From positions 1-64,000 of the forward strand of contig JABSSW010000022.1 in the NCBI GenBank assembly GCA_018902385.1: DNA of 64,000 nt, written 5' to 3'. Below the pieces are notes generated by a model. It ran no database searches. It was not told the origin of the DNA and saw nothing but the letters and a program-made list of their open reading frames with translations. Of the stretch, positions 1-14,699 are shown piece after piece. Made by a program: the position numbers and the translations under genes. Every line of letters begins with the position of its first letter. Position 1 is the first letter of the stretch. The DNA is from Physcia stellaris. Taxonomy: Eukaryota; Ascomycota; Lecanoromycetes; Caliciales; Physciaceae.

Positions 1-3000
1 CGAAAATATAACGTTTAAAAAATTTTTTTTTGAAAAATTTTCATTTTTCGATATTCATTTTAAATCGATTTTTTGAGTTTTTCAATATTGTTCGAACGTG
101 CACGATATGTTTTTTTGAATTTGTTGTAAATGAATATGTCATTCAAATAAATTTGACAAAATTCGTTCAAAAAATTGAACAAAAAATCATTCATGTAGTG
201 TTGTCAATTTGCAAAATCGTTGATTAATTCAAAAAATAATATTCGATATTTGTACGATTTCATAGAAATGACGAACGTGATGAGTTTTTTATTTTTTTCA
301 TTCATTCGAAATTTATTGAAAATTGATATAATATTCAATTTGATTAAATATTTGCAATTTTGAATTTTGATCAAAATTTTTTCAATCAAAAAAATGAAAT
401 ATCGATTGCGTTTCGTAATGTGATTGAATCGACGATAATTCACACACAAACGTAATTGATCGTTAAATTTGATCGCAAATAAAACAAATGAAATATATGT
501 CGTTTGATTAAATACGATAAATTTTTTTTGCAAATTTTTTTTCAAATTTTTTTTGAATTTTTTAAATTTGAATTCGAATAAAAAATACATTCGATTGCGA
601 AATAAAGAATTGTTATCGTTTAAAAATTCGATTTTATGATCGTATGATTTATGAAAAAATAATTTGATAATTTTTTGAAAATCGAATATTTTTGATAAAT
701 GATGAAAATATTTTGACATTTTTTTTATTATGCGTTTAAATATCGATTTGATTTGTTCATATTTCAGAATTTTTTTGATCATGACGACAATTTTTAATGA
801 TTCAAAATTCGTTTGTAATGTTTTGAATGCGAAATCGATTTGATTGATCGTAATGAAAAAACATTGAATTTTTTGTTTTCGATTTTTGACATCGATCAAC
901 AAACAAAAAAAAATTGCATCAATTATTGCGATATTCATCGAATCGTCAAAATTCAATTTTGAAAATAACGAAAATTTTGATTGTTGTTTTTTCGTTTTTC
1001 ATCGTTTATTACGTTGATTTTTCAGTTTTTTTTTGACGAATGTCGTTTTCGTAACAATCGTAATATCAATTTTTGAATTATCGAATTCGATTGTTGACGA
1101 TTCGTCGTCGATATCGATTTTTGAATGAATTGAACATTCGAAACATTTCGAGTCGATTATATTTGATTCGTTTTCAACAATAAAAAATAAAAGTTTGATT
1201 TTGAAACGAAACAAAATGATATATCGAAATTTTATCGTCGTTATGTGTTTTGTATTATTTTTCGACGATAATTTTGTATCGCGACGTCAATTAAATATAT
1301 TTCATCGACGATTTGATTTGAAAATTTTTAAACGACGAATTTGCATCGTTTGATTGAATATGTTGTCGTAATGATTGCATTTGAACGATTTAAAAATCAA
1401 TTTATCGTAAATCATGTTCAATATAATTTTATATTTGTTTATTTACGATTTTTTTAAAATTATCGAATGATTATCGAAATCAATGATTAGCAAAAAAACG
1501 ATCAATTCGAAATGTAATTTTATCGTCAATTTGAAATATATCGCGTGAATTATAAAAAAAACATGACGATCGTCGAATTCAATCAATGATTTCGATTTCA
1601 ATAAAAATACGAATTTCATGTTCAACATGTTGCATACAAATTGCGCGATTTTTTTATCAATGAACGCATAATCAATTGCATCAATGTTTATTAAAATTTT
1701 TAATTTATGTTTATTATCGTTGAATGATAACGTACAAATGATGATTAAAAATCGTTTGATGAAAAAATCAAACATATTATCATCGTGAATAAAAAAATTT
1801 TTAAACATTTATCAATCGCGTTTTTGACGTGAATTGTCAATTTTTCGAATTAAATTCGCTCGAATCGATATCAAAATTCAATTGATGTATTTGTAATTTA
1901 TGTCATTGACGTTTTTGAAATTTGTTGACGTTGAAACAAAATTTTCAATCGTGATCGAATTTTTCACACGTGAAACATTTGTTCGTGACAATCAATTGAT
2001 CGATAATCGAATCATGTTTATAATCGTTTTTGAATTTGACGAAAAACGTCGACGTAATTGATTTAACAAACGAAATTGCAATCGAAACAACAAAAATCGT
2101 TTTGAAAAACATTAAAATTGATTTTTGAATTCGAATTCGAATTTTTTTTTTCGAATGTTGATCAAATCGTTGTACATTTGTTGAATGTCATTTTTTCACG
2201 CGAACAAAATAAAATGATAACGAAACGAATTGTTCAAAATTTGTTTCAACGACATGATGAATTTGTCAATTAAATTTTTCATCAACGTGAATTGATCGAA
2301 ATTGATTTGAATATTCAAACGATGAAAATTCGAATAAAAAAATTGAAAAATTTGAATATCGAATATAATCAAATTTCGATATTTTCGACGTACGTTGCGT
2401 TAATAATTTGAATTTTCATAAATATTTTCGAGAAAATTGATTATCATTATTTCATTTTCGAAATAATTCAAATTGTTATATCGACGAAATTGAATATGTT
2501 TAATTGTTTTTTTTTCAATTCAATCAATTATTATCGTGATCATGAAACGAACAATTTCGTATCAATCATTGTTGATCGTGAATTTATCGTGAACGTTGAT
2601 TTTTCACGTGAATCAATCAAAATTCATATCGTTCGTGAATTTATCGAAATTCGAATGTTTGTTCGTGCGTTTTTTTTCGAAAATTTGATAAAATTTGTAA
2701 CGATCGAGTCGTCAACAACAAATTTTTTCTCGTCATCATCGATATTGTTTGAATTTTTATTTGAATCGAAATTGAAAACATGTTCAAAACGACGAATTTT
2801 ATTCAATTTGATCAAATCGTCATATTCAATACGTTTGTCAACGAATTGATTCATCATTCGTTTTTTCTTTTTTTCGAACGTTTTAAATTTGTCGCGTATT
2901 TGTTCAAAAATATTATCGATATCGAATAAATTTTTTTTTTGAGTTTTGAACAATTTGACGAACTCGTGAAAATTTTCTAAAACAATCAAATATTTGTTTC

Positions 3001-3748
3001 GATCGATGCGTAAATCATTGAACACGTTCAAAAAATCGTCGAAATGATGTTGAATTCAATATTTCAATTGACGAACAATTTTTATATTCAAAAAATGCGT
3101 GACATCGTCGTTTTAATTCGACACAACGTTTGAAATAAAAAAAAATTGACGAAATTTGTAACGAATCGTGAATTTTTCATCGATTTCGTGAATTTCGTTC
3201 AACATTTGTTCAACGTTTTTTTGTATTTCGTCGATATTCAAATTTTGACGAAATGAATTGAATGAAATTGTTTCATGATGATTGCGAATCATTTCGAAAA
3301 AATACGAAAAAAATAAAAAATCGTCGTCGTTTCGTCGTTTTTTATCGTCGAAAACTTCGTCGTTTGCGTGTAAATTCGATTTGTAATTACACGATTTTCG
3401 TCGTTTGTTTCGTTAAAAGAATTTTTCGTCGTTTGTCTTTCACGAAAAATTTGATCGATTTGAAATTTTATTTTTGAACGCTCGCGTATCACGACGAGCG
3501 ATAAAAATTGAAAATTTATTGTAATATCATGAATCGTGCTTGAATAAACGTATTATTGATTAATTAAACGAAAACAATAAATTTGCAAAAACAAATAAAT
3601 ACAAAATGTTGAAATTGCAAACAATGTGCGACGTCAAATTTCAAATCACATTAATTTCGACGTAAAATTAAAACATAATTCGTTGTTCGATTACATATCA
3701 TATCAATTATTTATTTGTTAAATCTATTTGTCAAACATGTTCGTAACA
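1..3748 (-). mobile_element. Gypsy-type LTR retroelement fossil, copy 1 (cut by window edge)
   Basis: Broken minus-strand Ty3/Gypsy element with dozens of breaks. Parts recognisable by similarity of short stretches are a gag-like region (about 2600-3490), a protease-like region (about 1440-1810) and reverse transcriptase (about 200-960). The 5' end on the minus strand is at 3748, where an LTR-type TGTTACGAAC start is seen; similarity to copy 2 ends exactly there (matching end at 19218). The 3' part lies outside the window. It sits inside the integrase region of copy 2, so it is the younger insertion. Age cannot be given as a clock because decay is by directed mutation. Confidence 0.85.
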
Positions 3749-4347
3749 ATCGTGAATACGAAAAACGTATTGAATGAATATTTTCGTTGTGATTTCAACA
3801 TTCGTGTTTTCGTTTTTTGTTGTGCAAAATGCATAATGACGTTTTTTGTTAAATTTGTCGATTATCGTGCAAATGACGTTATGATTGTAAACATCAAACA
3901 ATTTCGTAATGAAATTCATCGATATATCGATTTATCGTTGCAATGATATAATCAAAAAAATGAATAAATCATTTTTGCGATTTTTGAAAATTTTCGTTCG
4001 TTAACAATTGTGACAATTACGTACGTATCGACGAACGATTTTGCGCATATTGAATCAATAATAATTACAACGTAAAAATTTTTTCATGCGATTAAATTCA
4101 AAATGATTTCACGTTGAAAATTTATGAATTTTTTTGAAAAAATCAACAAGCAAAAAAACATCGACGAACATTCATAATCGATTTTTGTAATATAAAACAT
4201 CGTTTTTTTTGACAATCGCGTAAATTGATTTCATTCACAAAAATGAAATTTTGATTGAACGTTTCACGATATGTTTTGCAATCGTCGTTTGTTTTGTTAA
4301 CGACGAAAATTCGTTTGTAAATTGATTCGTCAAATTCGACGACATGA

Positions 4348-4483
4348 TGTTACGTGCTTATTGTTATGATTAATTAATCACTGAGCAAAATTAGTCGAAA
4401 AGCAAATTTAATCGATTTTGACATTTGCTGTATTTAAATCAGAAATCATTCATAAAAACAATGCAAATCTTTTACACATAACA
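4348..4483 (+). repeat. 5' LTR of the plus-strand Gypsy fossil
   Basis: 136 bp, direct repeat of 12561-12695, about 95% alike by eye. The few differences are all C/T or G/A at CpT or ApG positions (one may instead be a length change in a T run). Confidence 0.9.
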
Positions 4484-7400
4484 AATGATAACATCATAGT
4501 TGTCACGATTTTCAATATACGTTTGACATCATTGATTGTCGACTATTTGAATAATTTATCAAACAATTGAATCTGTCACAATCAGTTCATTGTGTCAACG
4601 ATTCGTCAACAACGATTTCATTATCGTTGAAAATCGTTTTTTTATTTCATTTCAAATTATTCATGTCATATCATTCACGATCGAATGAATTAACAAAACG
4701 TTCGAATCATAACGTGCGTGTTTATCAATTTCGATTTTTCGTTGTCGAAAAATCAAACACAAACGAGTTCGTCGTTTCATCGATTTTACAAAACAATTCA
4801 AATAACAACGTCGACGTCGACACGCAAAAATTTTTCGCAAATTTCAATCAATTTTTTTTTTATTCAAACAATTTTATTTCGACAATTTCTTTTTCAAATC
4901 AGCACGAATCGAAATTTTTTGCAATCGATCGATAGTTAATTTTTTACAATCGTTTAATCACGTCGTATTACAATTCAACTTGTTAATCGAATTAATTCGA
5001 CATTCAATTTGACGTGTTTTTTTATCAATGCGTAAATCGAAAATTTGTTTTTATCGCATTGAAAATTGTGATCAATAAAGTGAATATTGTCAAAAAAATG
5101 AATTTCAAATTATTTGTAATACGATTCGATCAATTCAAATTTTCATCGTTTGTCATTTGTTTTTAATTTCGAATATTTATTGTTTTCAATTTTTCAGAAA
5201 AATTCAAATTTCGCTTGTCATTTTTGTCGTAACATTTTGATTTATGACAAACAACGTCAATTAAACAGTCAAGTTGATTTCATTTAACACGTCAATTATC
5301 ACGAATAATTCAATTTCACATATTTCATTTCAATCAATCAATCGAAAAACAATCATCATTGCGTGATACATACATGAATTCATTTTAATTGATCATTCGT
5401 CGACGAAAATTTTATCACAAAAAATCATTCAAATCGTAATTGTTTTTGTTTTCATCAATTTTCGATTTGCAAAATTTTCAATTATTCGAAATATCAAAAC
5501 GTCAACGAAATCAATCGTTTATTCGTTCGAATGAATTATTATCACGTCAATTTTTCGAAAAACAATATTACAATTTTATCAAAACATCGAAAATTATCGA
5601 CAAACGTTTGTTTTTCGTAATTTCGTTAATCGTCGATCATCATTTATCGAAAATTCGAAAATCAATAATTCGACGTCAAAACGACATTTTCTTATTTTCG
5701 AAAAACAAATATCGTCGATTTTTTCAATTTTTCGTTTCGCAAAACGTTTTTATCAAATCAACGATATTTTTATATCAAAAAAAAATCAATCGATTGTTAA
5801 TTTGTCGATGAAATCGTCAATTTTTCGATCATTTGTCAAAGCATTCAATTATTCATTCATCATTGATTCAAATTATCGTTTTATTATCGATAGTCAACAA
5901 ATCGATGATAATCAATTTATCAATAACAATTCGATTACAACACGCGAAACGTCGATCGAAAAAATCATTTACGAACAATTAATAAAATCAACATCGTCAA
6001 ACAATATGATTGATATTGATGACAATATCGACAATGTCGTTATCGATTTCGTTGTGCAAACAACAATTGACAATTCGATGCAAAACATGATAAACACAAT
6101 GTTTGATAAAATGCAACAAATGATCAACGATCAGCAAAATGTGATTGAATTCGTTGAATCAACAAAACAGTCAAAACAATCAAAACAATCAAAATCGTCA
6201 AAATCAATCGATTTCGTTGACGACAATATTGTTGACGATTTCAATCGTTTTGTAATCAAAAAATTAAAATTTTTTGATTTCAATCACGATGACAAATCAA
6301 CGTCAATCGGCTCGTTATTAAAAAATATCAATGAAAGCACGATTTTTCGTGACGTGCACGTTTTCGTCAATCGAATTAAAAATTTCGTCAACACACAAAA
6401 TGTCGAATTGATTCGTGATAATTTGTATCGATGTTTAAAGAAAAATGTTTTGATTTGACATATTTCGTTGTTGACAAACATGAAAAAACGTTTGTTAACA
6501 ATGAATATCGAATTAATTGAATGAAAAAACGCGTTGATGACAGAATTTCGAAAATCAACATTCAAAATTATGAAAACGTTTGTCACAAAACGATACATTA
6601 TGCAAAACGCGTTCAATCAACGATTATTTCGTGATTATATTCAATTCGTCATTCGATTAAACAAATCGATCGAATTATCGTTGTTCAATCAATTATTGCA
6701 AATTTGAAACGATTTCGATTCAAATTTTCAATTGTATGTTACGAAATTCATTCACGTCATTAGAATGAGTGATTTTTTCGTAAATTAAATAATAAAAAAA
6801 ATTCATGATGAAAATTTGTCGTTAATCAATTCAGTTCGTCACGACGTAATGAATCACAAAAAAATAAAAACAAACAAAAACGTGAACGATTTCAACAACG
6901 TGACATGTTAAATGTCAATCGAAATCGCAATTATCAATTCGATAATTATTAACGTTTTTATCAATTTGAATTTCAACAAGCATTCGTGTCGATTGATTTT
7001 CAAAATTTTTTTAATCAATTTCAGAATTCAAATCAATATCAAAATCGTGTTTATCAAAATCGATAACAACAAAAAAATCAATATTCAAACGCATCGTTTC
7101 AACAATTGATTTTGTTTGTTTCGTTGTCATTGAAACAAATAATTGAATCGTCAAATCGAAACGTCGTATTAAACGCGTTCGATTTTTATCAACAATCATC
7201 GTTTTAACAACAACGTCAATCGTTTCGTTCGTTTGATTTCAACAAACAGCGATTTGCAAAAGTTTTTTACAATACAAATCAAGAAAATTAATCAATCGAA
7301 ATCGAAAAAATCTTTTTCGAAAAATTTTGACAAACGTATCAAGTCGATGAAACGAACGCGCATTTTGATCAAACTAATGTTCATTACGATGACGATGATT

Positions 7401-10400
7401 ATTTTGATGACGAATTCAACGAAAACATCAACGAATCAGAAAATCAAAATTCATTACAATTTGAAATTACGCAAATCAATTATATCAATCAATCAATTAC
7501 AGTGATTATTTCAAATAAAATGTCAACAATAATCGTTGACGAACGAATTTTCATTTGTCGACGTTGCAATGAATTTTTTTATTCAAACAACAAATTGCAC
7601 AAACACGTCAAACAATGTCGTGTCGATTCAATTGTCAATTTTAATGCATCGAAAAATGTTTTCGTCATTGAATTTATCGTCAACAAAAAACACAATAAAA
7701 ATTACGATTTTCGATCGTGACATTACGTTTGCATACATGTCAACATCTCGTCAAAATTGTCAATTAACGAATTTTGTTTAAATAACGATATTATCATGTC
7801 AATTGAAAATAAACGATACATTTTAAATCGATTATCAAAATTTTCGTTTTTAAAATTAGCGAGTCGATTCGAATACGAAACATCGATACGATTTGACACG
7901 ATATTTTCGAATACGTAATGATCGATTTTTATATATTTGAAATGACAATCGTTGACACGTTTGTCAAAATTCATTTCACACGTGAAATTCATTTGATTGA
8001 CAATTTGTCAATCAAAATATTCATTGAAATGAACGTCATAATATCAAAAAAAATGATTATAAATGTCGACAAACAAATTGTCACTATAAACAATTGCGAC
8101 GTGACAACGAAATTGCATGTCATTTTTCGTGACAAACGAATGAATCGAATCGTCAAATTTTTAAAACAATTAATTATATTTTCGCATATTCACATGATTG
8201 TATTCGTCAAAATTCGCGAACAAACATTATCAACAAATCGTGATTATTTTTTTCATTCATTAAAAAATAATCGATTAAAAACAAAAAATGATTTTTTTGT
8301 TCACATTATCGATGTCAATTTTATTGTCGTTCAAATACGTAATTCGACAAATCAATCGATTACAATATCGCGCAATTTCAAATTAAATAAATTGAACGAT
8401 TACAACGAAAAAAATTGTTTTTTAATCGCATCGAAAAATCGACATTTAGTCGTCAAATCATTTGATTGATTAAAAAAAATTGTCAAATGAATCATCGTTG
8501 ATGTAATCGAATTAATCGTTTTTGAAAAAATCTTTCACGAATTTATTATGTCAATTATTCAATCGACGTCGAAAAATTTTTCAATTTTTAACATATCGAA
8601 AATTACGAATTTAACATTCGTTAATATGAAACACACGTTGTTTAATGACATTATCATTTACGACGATGAATTCGTTTATGTTAAATTATTTATCGTTGCG
8701 AAAGTTTATTTCAATATTTGACAAAAAAAAACGACAAATATCGTCAACATATCGAAAGAAAATTGAATGTCAATAAATACGATATTTGACGCGAAGTCAA
8801 ATTCAACACGCGTTTTCAAATTAAACAAACAAAATCGCGATGTAATTGACAAGAAATTCGACGAATTACATAAACAAAACAAAATGAACTGAATTACACA
8901 ACTCATTTCGTACGCATATTCTTGCTTTGTAATATGAAAAACGATTTATTTATTTGACAAATCGTCGAAACGCAAAAGCAAAATAGTAATCGATATTCGA
9001 AATTTCAACAAAATAATTCAGTTTGATGTTTATTCGATGCAATTTCAATTCGATTTGATATTTGTTGTAATCGAATGTGTTTACATCAATATTTTCGATT
9101 GTATTAATTTCTTTCATCAATGATTAATGAAAATTGCAAATCGTCACAAATTTATCGTTGTCATTCATAAAAATAATGAACAATGAAATGTAATCGTCAT
9201 GAATTTTAAAAATAATTCTGTTTACGTACAACGAAAAATCGACGACATATTTCGCGCATATCGAACATTTGCTCGAGCATACGTAAATGACATTGTAATG
9301 TTCAATCATTTTTTTGAAAAACATTTGCGTCATTTCAATCAAATGTTTTCGTTATTCGTCAAATTCAATATAACATTGAAATCATCAAAAACGTATTTAA
9401 AATATTTTATTATTTCATTGTTGAAACAAAAAATTGATCGATTCGATTTGTCAACGACACAAAAAAAATTAATCGTCATTTTCAAATTACGATTTTCACG
9501 CATTTTCAAAAATTTAGAAATTTATTTAAACATGATCGATTGATTACGAAATTTTGTTTTTTATTACGTTCAAAAATTTGACGTTTTGAACAAACGAAAA
9601 ATTATGTTGTTAAAAATTTTATCGTCGAATGTTGACAAAATTCGTAAAAATTTCAACAAACGCATTTCGATTCACAATTCGACGAAAACAGAAAAAATTC
9701 ATATCGTCAATTACAAAGTTCGTTCAATCGCTTTAATTGATTAATACATCAAAATTTTAATCGAATATTGTACGTCGACGTTGATGAATCGCGCAAAAAT
9801 TTTGACGTTATGATGTATCATTTTAAAAACGACAAAAACAAACAATCGTTATTCAACGACGTCGATTTGAAAAACGCTTTCGAAATCAAATTATTGTCAA
9901 CGTCATTCAAACGAAAAAACGTCGAATCAATCATGTTTTTTAATCGAATGTTGACGTTTGTTGAAAAAAAATATTGATTTATCGAATTAAAAATGATCGA
10001 TTTGATTTGATTAATGAAACGAATTAAACATTTAATTGAAACATTTAAGCATGTTACAATCATATACATCGATCATGTTGTCAATTTTTTCATAATTCGT
10101 CAAATCAAATTTATCATTAACAATGTGAATAAATTAAATATGAAATTAATACGCGTTTCAGTTTATTTATTTCAATTTCGATTAGACGTACGTTACAAAT
10201 TCGACAAATCACACATTATATTTGACGTTTTTAGTCGATTGTTTATCAATAATTGTATGTTTAACGACAAAAACGATGTATTTGACATCGAGAATTTTCA
10301 CGAAAACATGATAAATTCGAAAAACGATGTCATTTATGTTTACAATAACGATTTGATAACAATGTTCGAAAATTTCAAATTAAAATTTCGACAAAATTAT

Positions 10401-12560
10401 CAATTTGATAAAACTTGAATCAAAATTGTAACGATGTTCGAATTTTTTAATGCGCGATTAATCAATGAAAAAAAAAAAGTTTTGCAAAAATCTTTCGACA
10501 ATTCAATTACACAATCGTCAATTACAGAAAGTTTTTCGCAAACGACAAAACAATCAATTGACGTTTTGTTTAATCAACAATCGATTACATCACAATTTGT
10601 CACAGAAAATTTGTCGCAAATATCACAAATCGATCGTCAAATTAACAATCGACGAATTGACATTGATTTTCAATTAATCGACGAGTTAATTTATTATATT
10701 CATGAAAACAATGATTACGAATTTGAACAATTTAAATTATGTATATTCGAAATTTGTCAACAAAACGTTTTCAAAATGACGCACGACGACAATTTTCATG
10801 TTGATTATCATCGTGTTTATCGACGATTAATGAAAACAATATACATGTCAGCAATGTCGAAAAAATTGCGAATGTATTTACGACATTGTTTTGAATGTCA
10901 ATTCAATCAAATCAAACGACATAATTCGTATAATGAATTAATGTTCATTTTCACGTCGTCATTATTTTTTCATACAATAACGATGAATTTCGTATTGACA
11001 TTATCGTTTAAACAAAAAATGAACATTTTATTCAATTTGACGAACAAGATTTCACGTCAATTACAAATCATAATTGACAAAGCGAATTGATTTGTCGTTC
11101 AATGAATCAATGTTGTCGTTGATAAATTATTGTTAACGAATTGAAACATTTCGAAAATCATCATTTTCGATCGAGACAAAAAGTTCACGTCAGATTTTTG
11201 AATCGTTTTCTTTGTTAAATTAAACATTATTTTATTTATGAACAACGTTTATCACGCACAAACAAACGATTTGTCAAAACGATTAAATCAAATTGTGAAA
11301 ATCGTTTTGCGATATTTAATCACGAAAAAATTCGAACATCGATTGAATTGAAATTTTGTCAATTTTGCAAATTCAATTGAACAACGTATTCAACGTTATC
11401 ATCGATCGTTCATTCAACGAAATAATTTATGATTTCAAATTACGCGATGTTTTAATCGTTTTAATTCGCAAATTTATCAAAATCGATAATATCGATTTCG
11501 AACGCTTTCGACATCAACGAAAAACAATCGATGTTATTTTATATGTCATGATTAAAATCAAAATCATATACGATTCACGTCACATTTTTTTGTTGTTCAA
11601 ATCAAACGATAAAATTTATTTACGATTACACAAAAAATACATTTTATTTAGTAAATTTAACGCAAAGTTGTTCAATCAACGTATCGATTCGTTTTTTGTC
11701 AAACGACGAATAAAACGTTTAATTTACGAATTAAATTTGTCATTTCGTTCGCAAATTCATTTCGTTATTTTCGTCATTTAATTAAAATCGACATCGTCAA
11801 AAGAAAATTTTTATCGACGTTTCAAATTTGATTTCTCAAATGAAATTGAAATAAAAAAAATGTTTAATATCGAATTCGAAAAGAATTTCGAAATAAAAAT
11901 CATAATAAACAAACGTTTTCGAATTTACAACAAAATTATTGTGACACAATACTTGATACGTTGAAAAAACTGAAAATCAATTTACGATGAATGAAAAAAC
12001 ATTGTCAAATTGATCGAATTTATTGATTTTGTTGAAAATTACGAACGACAACATTTTAACAATGATGATTTGCATCAATTTTTCGACGTATCGTTTCGTC
12101 GATCGAAGAAAATTACGATTATTCAACAATTCGAAAACAATATCAAATCAATTAAACATCGTCGTCGTTTTGAAAAGAAAATTGTCATTACGTCGTTTTT
12201 TATTGTAATTACGTTAATCATTTTTGTCGCGACAAAATCGATAATTATCGTGACAAAATCAAATCGACAATTTCGTTCGCGAAAATCACATGTATCGCGA
12301 ATGTCGATTAGCACGTCGTCGTCGTCATCGAATAATCATTATTATCAAATCGATAATTACGTGAACTCAAAAATGAACGTGAAAAATCGAAGTTAAAAAT
12401 TGCATGAACTCAAAAATGAACGTGAAAAATCAAAATTAAAAATTGAAAAAAAAGCGACGATTAATGAAACGATTGACAAAACTTGTTATGCGTAATTTGA
12501 CATGATTATTAGTATTTAATTTAACGAAAACGTTTCGATTTTTTTTTGTTTGTTGACATT

Positions 12561-12695
12561 TGTTACGTGTTTATTGTTATGATTAATTAATCATTGAACA
12601 AAATTAATCGAAAAACAAATTTAATCGATTTTGACATTTGCTGTATTTAAATCAGAAATCATTCATAAAAACAATGCAAATTTTTACACATAACA
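12561..12695 (+). repeat. 3' LTR of the plus-strand Gypsy fossil
   Basis: 135 bp, partner of 4348-4483. It ends in CATAACA and is followed at once by the CATGA target duplication. Confidence 0.9.
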
Positions 12696-14699
12696 CATGA
12701 ATTTCGAATCGTTTTGAAATAAATAATATTTGTTTTTTATATTGATGTCGTTCGTCGTTATCGTTTTTGAATCGTGAATTTGATATACGAATCAATGCGT
12801 TTGTTTTAACGTTTTGAATTTTTGATTGAAATTGAATGACGATATTGAATTTCGATAAAATTTTTGCTCAACGAATTTGACGAAAAATCAATTTTTTCGA
12901 AATTATGAAAGTTTTCAAATTTTTGTGATCGATGAAAATTTTAATCGATTCGTCAATGTTTTCGAATTTTGAACGTCAATGTTTCAAACAACGAATGATG
13001 ATTAATAATTTTTTGTTATAAATTTCGTAATTGTATTCGATTGAAATCATATTTCGATTGTAAAAAACAACGAAATGCAAAATTTTTTCGTCATTGTATT
13101 GCGATAACATTTTTGCATTGACGTAATTTGAAAAATCGATTTTTAAAATGATTTGTTTGATTTTATCGTAATGACGAAATATAAAAATTTCGATCATCGT
13201 TTTTTTGAATAAATTGAAATTTTGTTTTGTTTTCGTAATTCATTCGAATTTTACGAATTTCTTGATCATTCGAATGAAAATTTTAATTTTTTTCGAAAAA
13301 TCACGAATGAAACGTCGATAAAAATTAACGAAATTCACGAAAATTTGTATTTTTTGAAATTGATAAAACGTGTTCAATCAATTATGATTTGTATTTTTTT
13401 GAATTCATGCGAAAATCATTTATCGAAAATATAACGTTTAAAAAAATTATTTTTTTTTTGAAAAATTCGCATTTTTCAATATTTATTTGTAAATCGATTT
13501 TTTTGAATTTTTTCAATATCGTTCGAACGTGCACGATATGTTTTTTTTTGAATTTGTTGTAAATAAATATGTCATTCAAATAAATTTGACAAAATTCGTT
13601 CAAAAAATTGAACAAAAAATCATTTATGTAATGTTATCAATTTGCAAAATCGTTGATTAATTCAAAAAATAATATTCGATATTTGTACGATTTTATAGAA
13701 ATGACGAACGTGATAAATTTTTCATTTTTTTCATTCATTCGAAATTTATTGAAAATTGATATAATATTCAATTTGATCAAATATTTGCAATTTTGAATTT
13801 TGATCAAAATTTTTTCAATCAAAAAAATAAAATATCGATTACGTTTTGTGATATGATTGAATCGACGATAATTTATACACAAACGTAATTGATCATTAAA
13901 TTTGATCGCAAATAAAACAAATAAAATATATGTCGTTTGATTAAATACGATAAATTTTTTTTGCAAATTTTTTTTCAAATTTTTTTTGAATTTTTTAAAT
14001 TTGAATTCGAATAAAAAATACATTCGATTGCGAAATAAAGAATTGTTATCGTTTAAAAATTCGATTTTATGATCGTATGATTTATGAAAAAATAATTTGA
14101 TAATTTTTTGAAAATCGAATATTTTTGATAAATGATGAAAATATTTTGACATTTTTTTTATTATGCGTTTAAATATCGATTTGATTTGTTCATATTTCAG
14201 AATTTTTTTGATCATGACGACAATTTTTAATGATTCAAAATTCGTTTGTAATGTTTTGAATGCGAAATCGATTTGATTGATCGTAATGAAAAAACATTGA
14301 ATTTTTTGTTTTCGATTTTTGACATCGATCAACAAACAAAAAAAAATTGCATCAATTATTGCGATATTCATCGAATCGTCAAAATTCAATTTTGAAAATA
14401 ACGAGAATTTTAATTGTTGTTTTTTCGTTTTTCATCGTTTATTGCGTTGATTTTTCAAGTTTTTTTTTTTTTTTGACGAACGTCGTTTTCGTAATCGTCG
14501 TGATATCAATTTTTGAATTATTTGATTCGATTGTTGACGATTTGTCGTCGTTTTCGATTTTTGAATGAATTGAATATTCGAAACATTTCGAATCGAATAT
14601 ATCGAATTCGTTTTCAACAACAAAAAATAATGATTTGATTTTGAAACGTGATAAAATGATATATCGAAATTTTATTGTCGTTATGTGTTTTGTATGTTT

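Larger units (their letters stand above)
4348..12695 (+). mobile_element. Complete-length but broken plus-strand Gypsy retroelement
   Basis: An 8.35-kb Ty3/Gypsy fossil bounded by 136- and 135-bp direct LTRs (4348-4483, 12561-12695) that start TGTTACGTG and end CATAACA. A perfect 5-bp target duplication CATGA flanks it (4343-4347, 12696-12700). Parts in order: gag-like (about 5440-6460), a zinc-finger-like region (about 7500-7720), protease-like (about 7920-8470), reverse transcriptase (about 9120-9540), RNase H (about 9770-10400), integrase zinc region (about 10780-10930) and integrase C-terminus (about 11360-11780). It is broken at many places. It is inserted into copy 2. Confidence 0.88.
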
